DNA of 64,000 nucleotides. Source: Chamaesiphon minutus PCC 6605. GTDB taxonomy: Bacteria > Cyanobacteriota > Cyanobacteriia > Cyanobacteriales > Chamaesiphonaceae. A model generated the notes under the pieces. The model had not been told where the DNA came from. It saw nothing but the letters and a program-made list of their open reading frames with translations, and made no database searches. The position numbers were made by a program, and so were the translations under genes. The stretch is taken from contig NC_019697.1 in assembly GCF_000317145.1 (NCBI RefSeq), forward strand, positions 2,762,385 through 2,826,384, written 5' to 3'. Below, one piece after another: positions 1-8,811 of the stretch (positions are counted from its first letter, which is position 1; each line of letters opens with the position of its first letter).

Positions 1-566
1 TCCCCAATACCGCGCTTAAGCCTGTCGTCAGAGCTGATGGTAGCGGTACTGCCTTCATTTTCACCAATCACGTCAGCGCAATTAGCCCAGAATTTAAGTC
101 AGCAGTTGGTGCTAGCACAGAACCCAAATGGTCGTCAGGCTTTTTGAAAGGTAAAGGAAATCCTGGCGTCTCTGCTTTAGTTAAGCAAACTCCTGGCGCA
201 ATTGGCTTCATGGAGTATAGCTTTGCGCTCAGAAATGGACTCAACTCGGCTGCCGTTCAAAATGGTAGCGGCAGGTATGTAGCTCCATCACTAAAAGCTG
301 CCAATCAAGCACTAGCCGATGTCCAATTTCCAGCAAATTTTCGCGCATTTGATGTCAATTCCAATCAAGGCTACCCCATTGTCGGCCTAACATGGTTGTT
401 GATTCCTAAAAATCAAAAAACTCCAGCTAAAGCTCAAGCCATCAAGACAATGGTCAGATGGATGCTGACCAGCGGACAGCAATTTAACGACGATCTCGGT
501 TACACTTCCATTCCGAGCAGTGTTGCTGCTCGCGCGATCGAAGCTGTCGAATCCGGCGTGAAATAA
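1..566 (+). CDS. pstS: Phosphate ABC transporter substrate-binding protein PstS (C-terminal part)
   Basis: This is the C-terminal part of the periplasmic phosphate-binding protein of the Pst high-affinity phosphate transporter. The reading frame is open from base 3 and ends with TAA at 564-566; the N-terminus, signal peptide and any Pho box lie before the window. The motif RADGSGTAFIF near the left edge is the PstS phosphate-binding signature, and LTWLLIPKNQ plus the C-terminal helix region follow the family pattern. A TTG at 144 would be an internal codon, not a start. It is followed after 13 bases by pstC, so the four pst genes form one operon that delivers phosphate from the periplasm to the PstCA channel. 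Confidence 0.93.
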   Translation, partial: PNTALKPVVRADGSGTAFIFTNHVSAISPEFKSAVGASTEPKWSSGFLKGKGNPGVSALVKQTPGAIGFMEYSFALRNGLNSAAVQNGSGRYVAPSLKAANQALADVQFPANFRAFDVNSNQGYPIVGLTWLLIPKNQKTPAKAQAIKTMVRWMLTSGQQFNDDLGYTSIPSSVAARAIEAVESGVK

Positions 567-579
567 TCTAAATTTAACA

Positions 580-1560
580 ATGTCTTCCCCACAACACCTA
601 TCTGCGCCTGTGCCTACCGAAAGTATCTTAGGTAGGCGCAATCGACCGCCTAAAACCGATCTAGCCGATCGATTATTCCGCTATCTGATGTATGCAGCTA
701 GCGGGATATCGGCGGCTATTCTCTTTCTGATGGTCTGGACGATCCTCAAACATTCATTCCCAGCAGTACAGCAGTTTGGGGTGGGTTTCTTGGTAAGTCA
801 GGAATGGAATGTCACTGATAATAAATTTGGTGCCCTTCCGTTGATTTACGGTACGCTGGGCAGTAGCACGATCTCGCTGATCCTCGCCGTACCGATCGGG
901 TTGTCAGTAGCACTCGTAACGAGTGAAGATCTCCTCCCACAACGGTTGCGAACTTTTATTGCTTTCACGATCGAATTAATTGCGGCTATTCCCAGCGTCA
1001 TTTTTGGCTTATGGGGATTCTACACCTTCATTCCACTGCTGTTACCATTCCAACAATTTCTCCATGCCAAGTTGGGTTTTATTCCCTGGTTTGGCAAAGA
1101 ACCTACTGGCTCTGGATTGATGACTGCTGGCATTTTATTGGGCATCATGATTTTGCCGACGATGGCTGCTGTCAGTCGCGAAGTCCTCTTGGTGGTGCCT
1201 ACTTATTTACGTACTGGCTCCATGGCATTGGGTGCGACACGCTGGGAAACAATTTTTAAAGTTGTTTTACCCAAAGCTTTTTCAGGAATTATCGGTGCGG
1301 TAATGTTGGCATTAGGCCGCGCTCTGGGCGAGACGATGGCGGTGACGATGGTCATCGGTAATGCCGAAAACATCAGTTCTTCACTATTTGAACCAGCTAA
1401 CTCAATTCCCGCTATTTTAGCAACTAAGTTCGCTGAAGCTGATGGTATGCATTCTGCCGCGCTGACTTATTTAGTATTGATTTTATTTGCAATTACTCTG
1501 GGTGTAAATGTTGGCGCGATCGGGTTAGTGAGATTGGTCGAACGTAAAGGGAAATCTTAA
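580..1560 (+). CDS. pstC: Phosphate ABC transporter permease PstC
   Basis: Inner-membrane permease subunit of the Pst phosphate importer, 326 residues, a normal length for PstC. About six hydrophobic segments are visible after a charged N-terminus, with the first near residues 35-55. The ABC permease EAA-type loop falls near residues 208-235 (GATRWETIFKVVLPKAFSGI), the contact site for the PstB ATPase. The C-terminal RALGETMAVTMVIGNA stretch is a strong PstC mark. It sits between pstS and pstA, leaving only two bases before the pstA ATG, so translation of the two permeases is probably coupled. No clear Shine-Dalgarno sequence is seen before the ATG at 580. Confidence 0.96.
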   Translation: MSSPQHLSAPVPTESILGRRNRPPKTDLADRLFRYLMYAASGISAAILFLMVWTILKHSFPAVQQFGVGFLVSQEWNVTDNKFGALPLIYGTLGSSTISLILAVPIGLSVALVTSEDLLPQRLRTFIAFTIELIAAIPSVIFGLWGFYTFIPLLLPFQQFLHAKLGFIPWFGKEPTGSGLMTAGILLGIMILPTMAAVSREVLLVVPTYLRTGSMALGATRWETIFKVVLPKAFSGIIGAVMLALGRALGETMAVTMVIGNAENISSSLFEPANSIPAILATKFAEADGMHSAALTYLVLILFAITLGVNVGAIGLVRLVERKGKS

Positions 1561-1562
1561 TT

Positions 1563-2474
1563 ATGAACGAGTCACCAAGAACTACTAATTTAACGACACC
1601 TTTATCTCCAGCTCGAAGTTTATTCGATCGGGGGATGACGGTATTAGCGTTTTGCTTAACTATAGTCGGGATACTGCCACTAATCTCCGTATTGTGGAAT
1701 ATTATCGTCAAAGGATTTCCGGGTTTGACAGCCACCATGTTTACCAAAGAAATCATCGATGATGGATTTGCTAACGCCATTGTCGGTACTCTGACCATGG
1801 TGGGAATTGCCTCGCTGTTGAGCATTCCGATCGGGATTGCAACTGGCATCTATCTATCCGAATACACACCCCATAGTAAGCTCAATCGGACGATTAGATT
1901 TTTGACAACAATTTTGACTGGCGTGCCCTCGATCGTGGTCGGGATTTTTACCTATGATGTCATCGTTTTAACTACCAAACAATTAGATGCGCCATTCTTT
2001 TTTGGTCGCCAACTATTTGATTTTAATTTTAGTTATAGCGCAGTTGCGGGGGGCATTGCTTTAGCAATCATCATGCTACCAATTATTGCACTGACAACTG
2101 AGGAAGTACTCAAGTTAGTCCCGATTACATTCCGATTGGCGTCCTCTGGACTAGGTGGTAATAAGTTTCAAACTATTACCCGGATCGTTTTACCTACCGC
2201 ACTACCAGCAATTTCCACTGGGGTATTATTGGCGATCGCTCGTGCCTGCGGCGAGACAGCTCCATTGTTATTTACTGCTTTGTACGCTCAATATTGGGCC
2301 GAAAATCTTCTGAGTCCTACGGCTTCGTTACCAGTATTGATTTTTAATTTATACAACGATCCCGACCCAGTCAAAAATCAATTGGTTTGGACGGCATCTT
2401 TATTCTTATTAGGAATAGTTTTAGCAATCAATCTGCCAACAAGACTATTATCTAATCGAGGTAAACAAGGCTAA
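1563..2474 (+). CDS. pstA: Phosphate ABC transporter permease PstA
   Basis: Second membrane subunit of the Pst phosphate importer, 303 residues. Hydrophobic segments begin near residues 25-50 and recur to the C-terminus. The EAA-type loop is at about residues 200-220 (GGNKFQTITRIVLPTALPAI), and ARACGETAPLLFTALYAQYW near residue 226 is typical of PstA. It starts two bases after the pstC stop and precedes pstB by 36 bases, consistent with one transcript. It pairs with PstC to form the channel through which phosphate passes when PstB hydrolyses ATP. Confidence 0.96.
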   Translation: MNESPRTTNLTTPLSPARSLFDRGMTVLAFCLTIVGILPLISVLWNIIVKGFPGLTATMFTKEIIDDGFANAIVGTLTMVGIASLLSIPIGIATGIYLSEYTPHSKLNRTIRFLTTILTGVPSIVVGIFTYDVIVLTTKQLDAPFFFGRQLFDFNFSYSAVAGGIALAIIMLPIIALTTEEVLKLVPITFRLASSGLGGNKFQTITRIVLPTALPAISTGVLLAIARACGETAPLLFTALYAQYWAENLLSPTASLPVLIFNLYNDPDPVKNQLVWTASLFLLGIVLAINLPTRLLSNRGKQG

Positions 2475-2510
2475 TAGGCAGTAACTTACAAAATTATATA
2501 TTTATTTTTT

Positions 2511-3314
2511 ATGAAAGAAGCATATCCGAAATCAAATCAATTGGAAACAGCAATTCAAGTTAATAATCTCAGCTTCTTCTATGGCGTGGTAAGAGCATTA
2601 GAAAGCATCAACATGACTATTTTTGAAAATCATGTGACTGCTATTATCGGGCCTTCCGGCTGCGGTAAGTCTACTTTTATTAAAGCACTCAATCGGATCG
2701 GCGAGCTAGAAGGCAAAGTTAAAACTGAAGGCGAAGTTCAGCTCTACGGCCAAAATATATATCACCCTCAAGTCAACCTCAATCAATTACGCAGACAAGT
2801 GGGAATGGTGTTTCAAAAGCCAAATCCTTTCCCAATGAGTATTTATGAAAATGTGGCTTATGGCGTCAAAATTGGGGAAGAAAAAGTTCAGCGAGGAGAT
2901 CTAGACAGTATTGTCGAATCCTCATTAAAAGGTGCCGCAATCTGGAATGAAGTCAAAGATAAACTGCATAAATCGGCATTGGGATTGTCGGGAGGACAGC
3001 AGCAAAGATTGTGTATCGCTCGCGCTCTAGCCGTCAAACCAAAAGTATTGCTGATGGACGAACCTTGCTCGGCACTAGATCCAATCGCGACGACAAAAAT
3101 CGAAGATCTGATGCACAGCTTACGCAACGAGCTGACGATCGCGATCGTCACCCACAATATGCAACAAGCAGCAAGAATTTCTGACTATACAGCCTTTTTT
3201 AGTACCGATGAGAGTCGGATCGGACGGATGGTAGAATTTGGCGAAACCAAGCAAATTTTCTCATCTCCAGTCGATAGTCGTACCAATGATTATGTATCGG
3301 GTCGATTTGGCTAG
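2511..3314 (+). CDS. pstB: Phosphate ABC transporter ATP-binding protein PstB
   Basis: ATPase subunit of the phosphate importer, 267 residues, cytoplasmic and bound to PstCA. Walker A is GPSGCGKST near residue 47, the Q-loop is in GMVFQKPNPFPMSIYENV, the ABC signature is LSGGQQQRLCIARALA, Walker B is VLLMDEPCSALDP, and the H-loop is in THNMQQAARISD. The motif QKPNPFPMSIYENVAYG is specific to PstB within the ABC ATPases. It is the last gene of the pst operon. The stop codon TAG is followed directly by a heptamer repeat array and then an inverted repeat that may end the transcript. Confidence 0.97.
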   Translation: MKEAYPKSNQLETAIQVNNLSFFYGVVRALESINMTIFENHVTAIIGPSGCGKSTFIKALNRIGELEGKVKTEGEVQLYGQNIYHPQVNLNQLRRQVGMVFQKPNPFPMSIYENVAYGVKIGEEKVQRGDLDSIVESSLKGAAIWNEVKDKLHKSALGLSGGQQQRLCIARALAVKPKVLLMDEPCSALDPIATTKIEDLMHSLRNELTIAIVTHNMQQAARISDYTAFFSTDESRIGRMVEFGETKQIFSSPVDSRTNDYVSGRFG

Positions 3315-3361
3315 TTAGGTTTTAGGCTTTAGGTTTTAGGTTTTAGGTTTTAGGCTTTAGG
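3315..3361. repeat. Heptanucleotide array (TTTTAGG/CTTTAGG)n
   Basis: About six copies of a degenerate heptamer, alternating TTTTAGG and CTTTAGG, begin immediately after the pstB stop codon. Arrays of the same heptamer occur at 5937-6001, 22270-22358, 30687-30748, 31990-32029 and 40638-40752 in this window. They match the general description of short tandemly repeated repetitive (STRR) sequences in cyanobacteria. Confidence 0.9.
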
Positions 3362-3426
3362 GAACATGAGCAACACAGAGCTTCCCCTAACACCTACGCC
3401 TAACGCATAACTGCTAAACTACGTAA

Positions 3427-3459
3427 ATATCCCCGATTTCTTTCAGAAGTCGGGGATAT
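3427..3459. terminator. Inverted repeat after pstB, possible terminator
   Basis: Arms of 13 bases (3427-3439 and 3447-3459) pair with one G-T wobble around a 7-base loop; the stem carries CCCCGA/TCGGGG. It follows the pst operon and overlaps the first ATG of the next gene at 3458. There is no T run after it, so factor-independent termination is only possible. The same CCCGACTTCT-type stem is found at 62888-62915. Confidence 0.5.
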
Positions 3460-4624
3460 GATATTAATGATATCTTCTCGATCGTCAACTATGCTACTAG
3501 GTCAATGGCTGGGATTTTTGGCTTTAGTTTTGTCTGCATACATATTGTGGCAAATTCGTCAAGTACTTTTAATTGTTTTTGCAGCAATACTCTTAGCCAC
3601 AGCTCTTAATAAGCTAGCTCGAAAACTTCAGCACAAACTTAAGCTCAAACGTCCAGCAGGCGTCCTAGTAGCGATCGGGATTTTTATTGCTGTGTTAGTG
3701 GGCTTTTTTATTCTGATTGTCCCCCCATTTATCAGTCAATTTCAAGAGTTAACTACGACTAAGTTTCCCCAAATTCTTCAATCGGCGACGCAGTGGCGGA
3801 CGAATCTCCCGTCATACATTCCAGCTCCACTCGTTCCGTACTTACCAGATCTCAACGATCTCGATCGACAAGTGCAACCGCTAGTAAAATCGGTAGCTGG
3901 ACAATCGCTGAGTATATTTTCTAGTTCGCTGGCTGTCATTCTCAATCTGTTATTCTTGGTCGTGCTGACGATTATGCTCTTGGCGCAACCCATGGCTTAC
4001 CGTCAAGCATTTGTGGTGCTATTTCCCAGTTTTTATCGCCAGCGAATCGACGGCATTTTATCGGAGTGCGAGGTGTCTTTAGGCAAGTGGTTTGGCGGCG
4101 CACTATTGAGTACGATCGTAGTAGGTGGACTCAGTACCGTCGGGTTATTAATATTGGGGATTCCCTTAGCCTTGGCACAAGGTATTGTGGCTGGACTATT
4201 TAATTTGATTCCCAATGTCGGGCCGACGATAAGTGTGGTTTTGCCGATGTCGATCGCGTTACTCGACGAACCGTGGAAAGCAGTTGCAATCTTTATTGTT
4301 TATTTTCTGATTCAACAATTTGAAAGTAACTTGCTCACGCCATATATTATGGCGCAGCAAGTATCGTTACTTCCCGCCCTAACGTTAATCTCACAAGTCT
4401 TTTTTACGACCTTTTTTGGCTTTTTAGGATTATTACTCGCCATCCCTTTAACTGTAGTTGCCAAAATTTGGATTAATGCCGTCTTAATTGAGGATATTCT
4501 CGATCGTTGGAAAGCCCCACAGAGTCGGATAAAGCGAGCTAGCGATCGCGACAAACTAGCCGACTCATATCCAGATCCGCAGTTAGAAACAGAAATTGTG
4601 ATTCGATCGGGGGATGGTGAATAG
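3458..4624 (+). CDS. AI-2E family transporter (PerM/YdiK type)
   Basis: Integral membrane protein of the AI-2E transporter family (formerly UPF0118), 388 residues. The family has members linked to autoinducer-2 export, Na+/H+ exchange or metabolite efflux; the substrate here is unknown. Hydrophobic segments lie at about residues 12-60 and 70-95, then a polar periplasmic stretch to residue 150, then several more membrane spans to residue 350. GLFNLIPNVGPTISVV near residue 246 and a later FFGFLGLLLAIPLTVV are family hallmarks. The first ATG at 3458 sits inside an inverted repeat; ATG codons at 3467 and 3491 are alternative starts. The final ~35 residues are polar and cytoplasmic. Confidence 0.85.
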   Translation: MILMISSRSSTMLLGQWLGFLALVLSAYILWQIRQVLLIVFAAILLATALNKLARKLQHKLKLKRPAGVLVAIGIFIAVLVGFFILIVPPFISQFQELTTTKFPQILQSATQWRTNLPSYIPAPLVPYLPDLNDLDRQVQPLVKSVAGQSLSIFSSSLAVILNLLFLVVLTIMLLAQPMAYRQAFVVLFPSFYRQRIDGILSECEVSLGKWFGGALLSTIVVGGLSTVGLLILGIPLALAQGIVAGLFNLIPNVGPTISVVLPMSIALLDEPWKAVAIFIVYFLIQQFESNLLTPYIMAQQVSLLPALTLISQVFFTTFFGFLGLLLAIPLTVVAKIWINAVLIEDILDRWKAPQSRIKRASDRDKLADSYPDPQLETEIVIRSGDGE

Positions 4625-4660
4625 TGGATAGGGGATAGTGGATAGTGGATAGTGGATAGT
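4620..4660. repeat. Heptamer array (GGATAGT)n
   Basis: Four to five copies of GGATAGT follow the transporter stop codon. The complementary array (ACTATCC) lies at 4777-4802, so the two arrays form an outer inverted repeat around the hairpin at 4714-4758. Confidence 0.88.
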
Positions 4661-4713
4661 TGCTTTTTTAAACAAACGATTTACACTCGAAAAGTACCCG
4701 TTTTGACGAGGTT

Positions 4714-4758
4714 TCTCCTAATAAAATTACCAATACAATTGGTAATTTTATTAGGAGA
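4714..4758. terminator. Perfect 21-bp hairpin between convergent genes
   Basis: Arms 4714-4734 and 4738-4758 are perfectly complementary around a 3-base loop (ACA). The hairpin lies between the convergent transporter and mnmA genes and could terminate both transcripts; the AT-rich arms give runs of T on each strand. A smaller hairpin (ATTGCC/GGCAAT) follows at 4758-4775. Without a comparison it could equally be a small mobile palindrome. Confidence 0.7.
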
Positions 4759-4776
4759 TTGCCTATTTAGGCAATT

Positions 4777-4802
4777 CACTATCCACTATCCACTATCCAC
4801 TA
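4777..4802. repeat. Heptamer array (ACTATCC)n that contains the mnmA stop codon
   Basis: Three to four copies of the ACTATCC heptamer run up to and include the mnmA stop codon (CTA at 4800-4802 on the plus strand, TAG on the coding strand). It is the reverse complement of the array at 4620-4660. Confidence 0.85.
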
Positions 4803-5867
4803 ACTAATCGGATCGATAATCCCGCCCCCAAGGACTATATCCTCGTCATACCAGACCGCAGCTTGACCGGGAGTAATTCCAAATTGGGGTTCGTCAAATA
4901 CCAATTTGACCTTACCATTTTCCAACGGAATTACACTGACCGGAACGGCTTCAGAACGGTAGCGGACTTGGACTTGGGCGCGGATTGGTGCGCTCGGTTG
5001 GGGAATCGACACCCAGTTGACACGATCGACGCTACATTCGCCGCCGTGAGTTTCCTCGCGGGAACCGACGACCACCCGATTTTTGCTCGCATCCAGAGCG
5101 ACGACATAAAGCGGTTCTGGAGCAGCAACTCCAATCCCGCGACGTTGGCCGATTGTATAATGGTGAATGCCTAAATGTTTGCCTAAGACAGCTCCTTGAG
5201 TATTGACAATTTCGCCGGGACGCTCATTGAGATACTTATCGAGGAAGGTTTTCATCGAACCGTGTTTTTCGACCAGACATAAATCCTGACTTTCGGGTTT
5301 ATCCGCAGTGGATAAATTCAACCCCGCTGCAATCGTGCGCGTTTCGGTTTTGAGCGTATCTCCCAACGGAAAAATCGTCGCCGCTAGGATATCTTGCTCT
5401 AAATCGTAGAGAAAATAAGTCTGATCTTTCGATCGATCGATCGCCCGCCGCAACTGATACCGTTGCAAAGTCTCATCGTAAGTTATCCGCGCATAGTGCC
5501 CAGTGGCAATATAATCTGCCCCTAACTCAGCTTTAGCATATTTTACCATCGGGCCAAATTTGACCGCCTTATTGCACTGCGAACACGGCAATGGCGTGAT
5601 CCCAGCTTCATAGCCAGCCACCAAATAATCGATAATATATTGCTCGAACGTATCGCGACTATCGACGATTTTGTGCTCTATGCCCAACTGCTCGCAAATT
5701 TTTGCCGCATCGACCATTCCTTCCGAGCAGCATTGACCCTTACCGCGCATCAACCACAGGGTCAGACCAATTACATCATCACCTCGCTCGCAGAGAATGG
5801 CCGCAGCCACCGAACTATCGACTCCACCAGAGAGTCCCACAACAACTTTTTTCGTAGATGGCAACAT
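4800..5867 (-). CDS. mnmA: tRNA-specific 2-thiouridylase MnmA
   Basis: Cytoplasmic enzyme that puts sulfur on position 2 of uridine 34 in tRNAs for Lys, Glu and Gln, using ATP and a persulfide. It has 355 residues, normal for the family. The PP-loop GLSGGVDSS is at residues 11-19. The two catalytic cysteines are visible: Cys98 in PCSQCNK and Cys197 in DLCLVEK. GHYARI near residue 124 and the beta-barrel C-terminal domain ([11 protein letters not shown] onward) also fit. It is convergent with the AI-2E transporter, and its stop codon lies within a heptamer array. It may draw sulfur from the same desulfurase pathway as the sufU-like gene at 8812, an inference from function only. Confidence 0.96.
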   Translation of the reverse strand: MLPSTKKVVVGLSGGVDSSVAAAILCERGDDVIGLTLWLMRGKGQCCSEGMVDAAKICEQLGIEHKIVDSRDTFEQYIIDYLVAGYEAGITPLPCSQCNKAVKFGPMVKYAKAELGADYIATGHYARITYDETLQRYQLRRAIDRSKDQTYFLYDLEQDILAATIFPLGDTLKTETRTIAAGLNLSTADKPESQDLCLVEKHGSMKTFLDKYLNERPGEIVNTQGAVLGKHLGIHHYTIGQRRGIGVAAPEPLYVVALDASKNRVVVGSREETHGGECSVDRVNWVSIPQPSAPIRAQVQVRYRSEAVPVSVIPLENGKVKLVFDEPQFGITPGQAAVWYDEDIVLGGGIIDPIS

Positions 5868-5936
5868 CAGATTTTTGCTATAACTTGCCCACTCTTAAGT
5901 TAACACTTCCGACCGCCTTTGAGTGCGATCGCTTGG

Positions 5937-6001
5937 GCTTTAAGTTTTAGGCTTTAAGTTTTAGGCTTTAGGTTTTAGGCTTTAGGTTTTAGGCTTTAGG
6001 A
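5937..6001. repeat. Heptanucleotide array (TTTTAGG/CTTTAGG)n
   Basis: About nine degenerate heptamers lie upstream of mnmA, of the same family as at 3315-3361 and in the same plus-strand orientation. Confidence 0.9.
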
Positions 6002-6602
6002 TTTGGGTAAGTTATACACAACGTGGGCTACATCAACGAGATTAGCCTATTGATATAATCTATCGTTCGTCCAACTCTCCATCGATCGCGCTTGATATTT
6101 CAATGTTAGGAGAAACTACCTTTAATGAGCAACGTGGGTTTTATCGTTAATCTTGGCCGATCGAGTGGGCATAATAAGCAAAGATTGTTGCGTTAGTCCA
6201 GGCGTTCTCGATCGACACCCTAGACTCAGGTTGGGTGCAATCGGCTGGGGAACATCAAATTCCACCCAAACGTCGTCGATCCGGTATCAGCTCGACAACC
6301 TGCAACTCCATTGCCAAATTGACACCCAGCCATCTAGCTCAGTCCATATTGCCATATTTAACCTAATCTCTGACTCAAACCTTATCCGATCGACATGTTT
6401 AAGACTAGAATCTGTTAGAGGTAAGATAAAACACTGAGGATAAAACCGATCCCTTAGCTCTAAACTAGTACTATGCGGCAGAAATTAACCGACCATTTCT
6501 TTCCCCATGCCCCGCGCCCAGCACAATAGTAACCTTATTTATGCCGTAGACGACTAGGTTATCCAATATTAATTTAGATTGCAAATAATATACAAATTCT
6601 TT
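6002..6602. other. Long non-coding upstream region
   Basis: About 600 bases without a convincing gene separate the heptamer array from the polysaccharide-export gene. A 94-codon open frame at 6153-6437 starts at a weak codon and shows no domain or codon pattern of a real gene. The region is therefore probably the regulatory leader of the export gene. No promoter box could be assigned with confidence. Confidence 0.5.
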
Positions 6603-8471
6603 ATGAAAACTGCTAGTTTGCGGACTTATCTATACAAAAGTGTAATCGTTGGTCTAGTGCCAGTACTGGCGATCGTCAATCTCCAGTCGGGTGCGCTAGC
6701 AGTTCCAAAGAAAGAAAGTAAGTCAAAGACTCCAGATCGAACACTCACCGCCAAGATCGGGGTATCTGCGCCCGCCAAAAAGGCCGTCAAAGCTAAACCC
6801 CCCGCACAAAGAGTAGTAGCACCTCAAAATAACTTTGCAGACTCCTACACCCTCGGCCCTGGAGATAGATTGCGAGTAGATATCTTCAACGTGCCAGAAT
6901 ATAGCGGTGAATTCAATGTCTTGGGCGATGGTGCGATCAATCTACCCGTCATCGGAGCAGTTCCCGTCCAAGGACTGACAGTCCAAAGAGCCTCTGCATT
7001 ATTAACAGCTTATTTCTCGCGCTACGTCAAACGCCCGATCGTCACGATTAGCGTCACAGCTCCGCGTCCCGTCCAATTTGCGATCGCAGGTGAAGTGACG
7101 CGTTCTGGTTCCTATACCGTCCCATTTACTGGCGAAAATCGTAAGTTTCCGACAGTCAGCCAAGCGATCCAACTCGCTGGTGGTACGACTCAAACTGCTA
7201 ACCTCCGTCAAGTCCAAGTCCGCCGTGCGGCGACAGGCAGAATCATCTCGGTGAACATCTTCGATGTACTCCAAAGAGGCAACACATCCCAAGATATTAC
7301 CTTGCGCGATGGCGATACCATTTTTATCGCTCGCTCTGAAGGTGTCAATGCCGCAGATCGACTCAGACTAGCAGGTTCTAACCTCGCCAACCAAGATGCA
7401 ACTGTCAAAGTAGCGATCCTTGGTGAAGTTGGCAAGCCAGGTACCTACACGCTCAAAGGTGAGACTGCTGGTACTGCCGGACGTGTCACCCCACCCACGC
7501 TCACCGAAGCGATCAAAATTGCTGGTGGTAGTACGGCTTCCGCCGACCTGAGCCGGATCAGAGTCCGCCGCAATACACGGACGGGCGTCGGTCAAGTCGT
7601 ACCGATTAACTTACTCAATCTGCTCAAAGCTGGCGACTTCGGCCAAGATATTATCCTTCAGGATGGCGATACAATCTTGCTACCGACGGCAACTGAAATC
7701 AATAGTGCCAACAGCATATTAATATCGGCATCTAACCTTGGCCCTCAAGCCATCAATCCGCCCAAAGTAGTAGTTGTCGGCGAAGTCAACCGTCCGGGTA
7801 CCTATACCGTCACTGGCGCAGGTAACACCACCAATAACAATACTCAGTTAACTGGAACTGTGGCTCTCCCCACCGTCACCAATGCCATTCAGTCCGCTGC
7901 TGGAATTAAGCCAACAGCAGATATTCGCCAAATTCAATTGATTCGGACGACCCGCACTGGCGAACAACGCATCGCGCTGAACTTATTCAAATTGCTTCAG
8001 CAAGGGGATACCAGCCAAGATATCATCCTCCAAGAAGGCGATCGAATTTTTATTCCCGTCGCGCAAAATAGTAGCCCGCAGGACGTGGATCTAGTCGCAT
8101 CTTCCACACTTTCGCCAGCCACGATCCGCGTCAATGTAATCGGTGAAATCGCCAATAAAGCCGGACGCGGTGGGACGATCGAAATGCCACCCAACACCAC
8201 TCTCAACCAAGCACTGCTAATTGCTGGTGGTTTCGACAATGTGCGTGCTAACAAAAATGAAGTTGACTTCATCCGCCTCAATCCCAATGGGACTGTCACT
8301 AAGCGGTTGATCAAGCTCAACTTTACCAGAGGCATCGATCCAGAGACTAACCCACGCTTGCAAAACAATGACACGATTGTAATCGGACGCAACGGTCTGA
8401 CCCGAATTGGGGATGGTTTCAGTACGATTCTGACACCATTTAATGGTATATTGAATATCCTCAGATTTTAA
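6603..8471 (+). CDS. Polysaccharide export protein, Poly_export/SLBB repeats (Wza-like)
   Basis: Outer-membrane or periplasmic polysaccharide export protein of the Wza/outer-membrane auxiliary family. The ATG at 6603 is preferred over an upstream TTG at 6579 because it gives a classic signal peptide (KTASLRTYLYKS, then a hydrophobic stretch ending LQSGALA); the mature protein is about 590 residues. The Poly_export domain follows (YTLGPGDRLRVDIFNVPEYSG, ending PRPVQFAIAGEV), then about four SLBB beta-grasp units, each with the pattern GEV-rPGtYt...ai..AGG...a.l..i.v.R and ending ILqdGDtI. There is no lipobox cysteine, unlike Wza. No other capsule genes lie beside it. The 3' end is followed by a tandem copy of itself. 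Confidence 0.88.
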   Translation: MKTASLRTYLYKSVIVGLVPVLAIVNLQSGALAVPKKESKSKTPDRTLTAKIGVSAPAKKAVKAKPPAQRVVAPQNNFADSYTLGPGDRLRVDIFNVPEYSGEFNVLGDGAINLPVIGAVPVQGLTVQRASALLTAYFSRYVKRPIVTISVTAPRPVQFAIAGEVTRSGSYTVPFTGENRKFPTVSQAIQLAGGTTQTANLRQVQVRRAATGRIISVNIFDVLQRGNTSQDITLRDGDTIFIARSEGVNAADRLRLAGSNLANQDATVKVAILGEVGKPGTYTLKGETAGTAGRVTPPTLTEAIKIAGGSTASADLSRIRVRRNTRTGVGQVVPINLLNLLKAGDFGQDIILQDGDTILLPTATEINSANSILISASNLGPQAINPPKVVVVGEVNRPGTYTVTGAGNTTNNNTQLTGTVALPTVTNAIQSAAGIKPTADIRQIQLIRTTRTGEQRIALNLFKLLQQGDTSQDIILQEGDRIFIPVAQNSSPQDVDLVASSTLSPATIRVNVIGEIANKAGRGGTIEMPPNTTLNQALLIAGGFDNVRANKNEVDFIRLNPNGTVTKRLIKLNFTRGIDPETNPRLQNNDTIVIGRNGLTRIGDGFSTILTPFNGILNILRF

Positions 8472-8670
8472 CGCTCGAACAACTGTCACTGAGCGGTCGA
8501 TCGAGATCGACTTTACCAGAGGCATCGATCCAGAGACTAACCCACGCTTGCAAAACAATGACACGATGGCGATCGGACGCAACGGCCTAACCCGAATTGG
8601 GGATGGTTTCAGTACGATTCTGACACCATTTAATGGTCTACTGAATATCCTCAGGTTCTAACGCTCGAAC
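8291..8670. repeat. 190-bp direct tandem duplication of the export gene 3' end
   Basis: Bases 8291-8480 and 8481-8670 are near-identical direct repeats at an exact 190-base offset, with a few substitutions (for example AAGCGG versus GAGCGG). The first copy encodes the last ~60 codons and the stop of the polysaccharide-export gene. The second copy lies after the stop and has no start, so it is a non-coding gene fragment. Both copies end with ACGCTCGAAC. Confidence 0.93.
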
Positions 8671-8684
8671 ACAGGATAGAGTTG

Positions 8685-8719
8685 GCAGCGGTAACAATCC
8701 TGTTTACCGCTGCTGTTTT
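8685..8719 (+). terminator. Intrinsic terminator after the export gene
   Basis: A 10-bp perfect stem, GCAGCGGTAA (8685-8694) with TTACCGCTGC (8704-8713), a 9-base loop, and then TGTTTT. It follows the duplicated 3' end and precedes the sufU-like gene. Confidence 0.8.
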
Positions 8720-8811
8720 GCTCAAATATCACCCTAAGCAAATAACTAGCTAGTAAAGTAGCGATCGACGATAATAGAGATCTGATTATCGATCGATCTG
8801 CTTAACTTGCT

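Noticed and set aside
6153..6437. 94-codon plus-strand frame
   Set aside because: Weak start, no family resemblance, odd composition, and it lies in a probable leader region.
8217..8582. Minus-strand frames over the 190-bp duplication sharing the same peptide
   Set aside because: They are antisense shadows of the duplicated gene end; the shared peptide only reflects the duplication.
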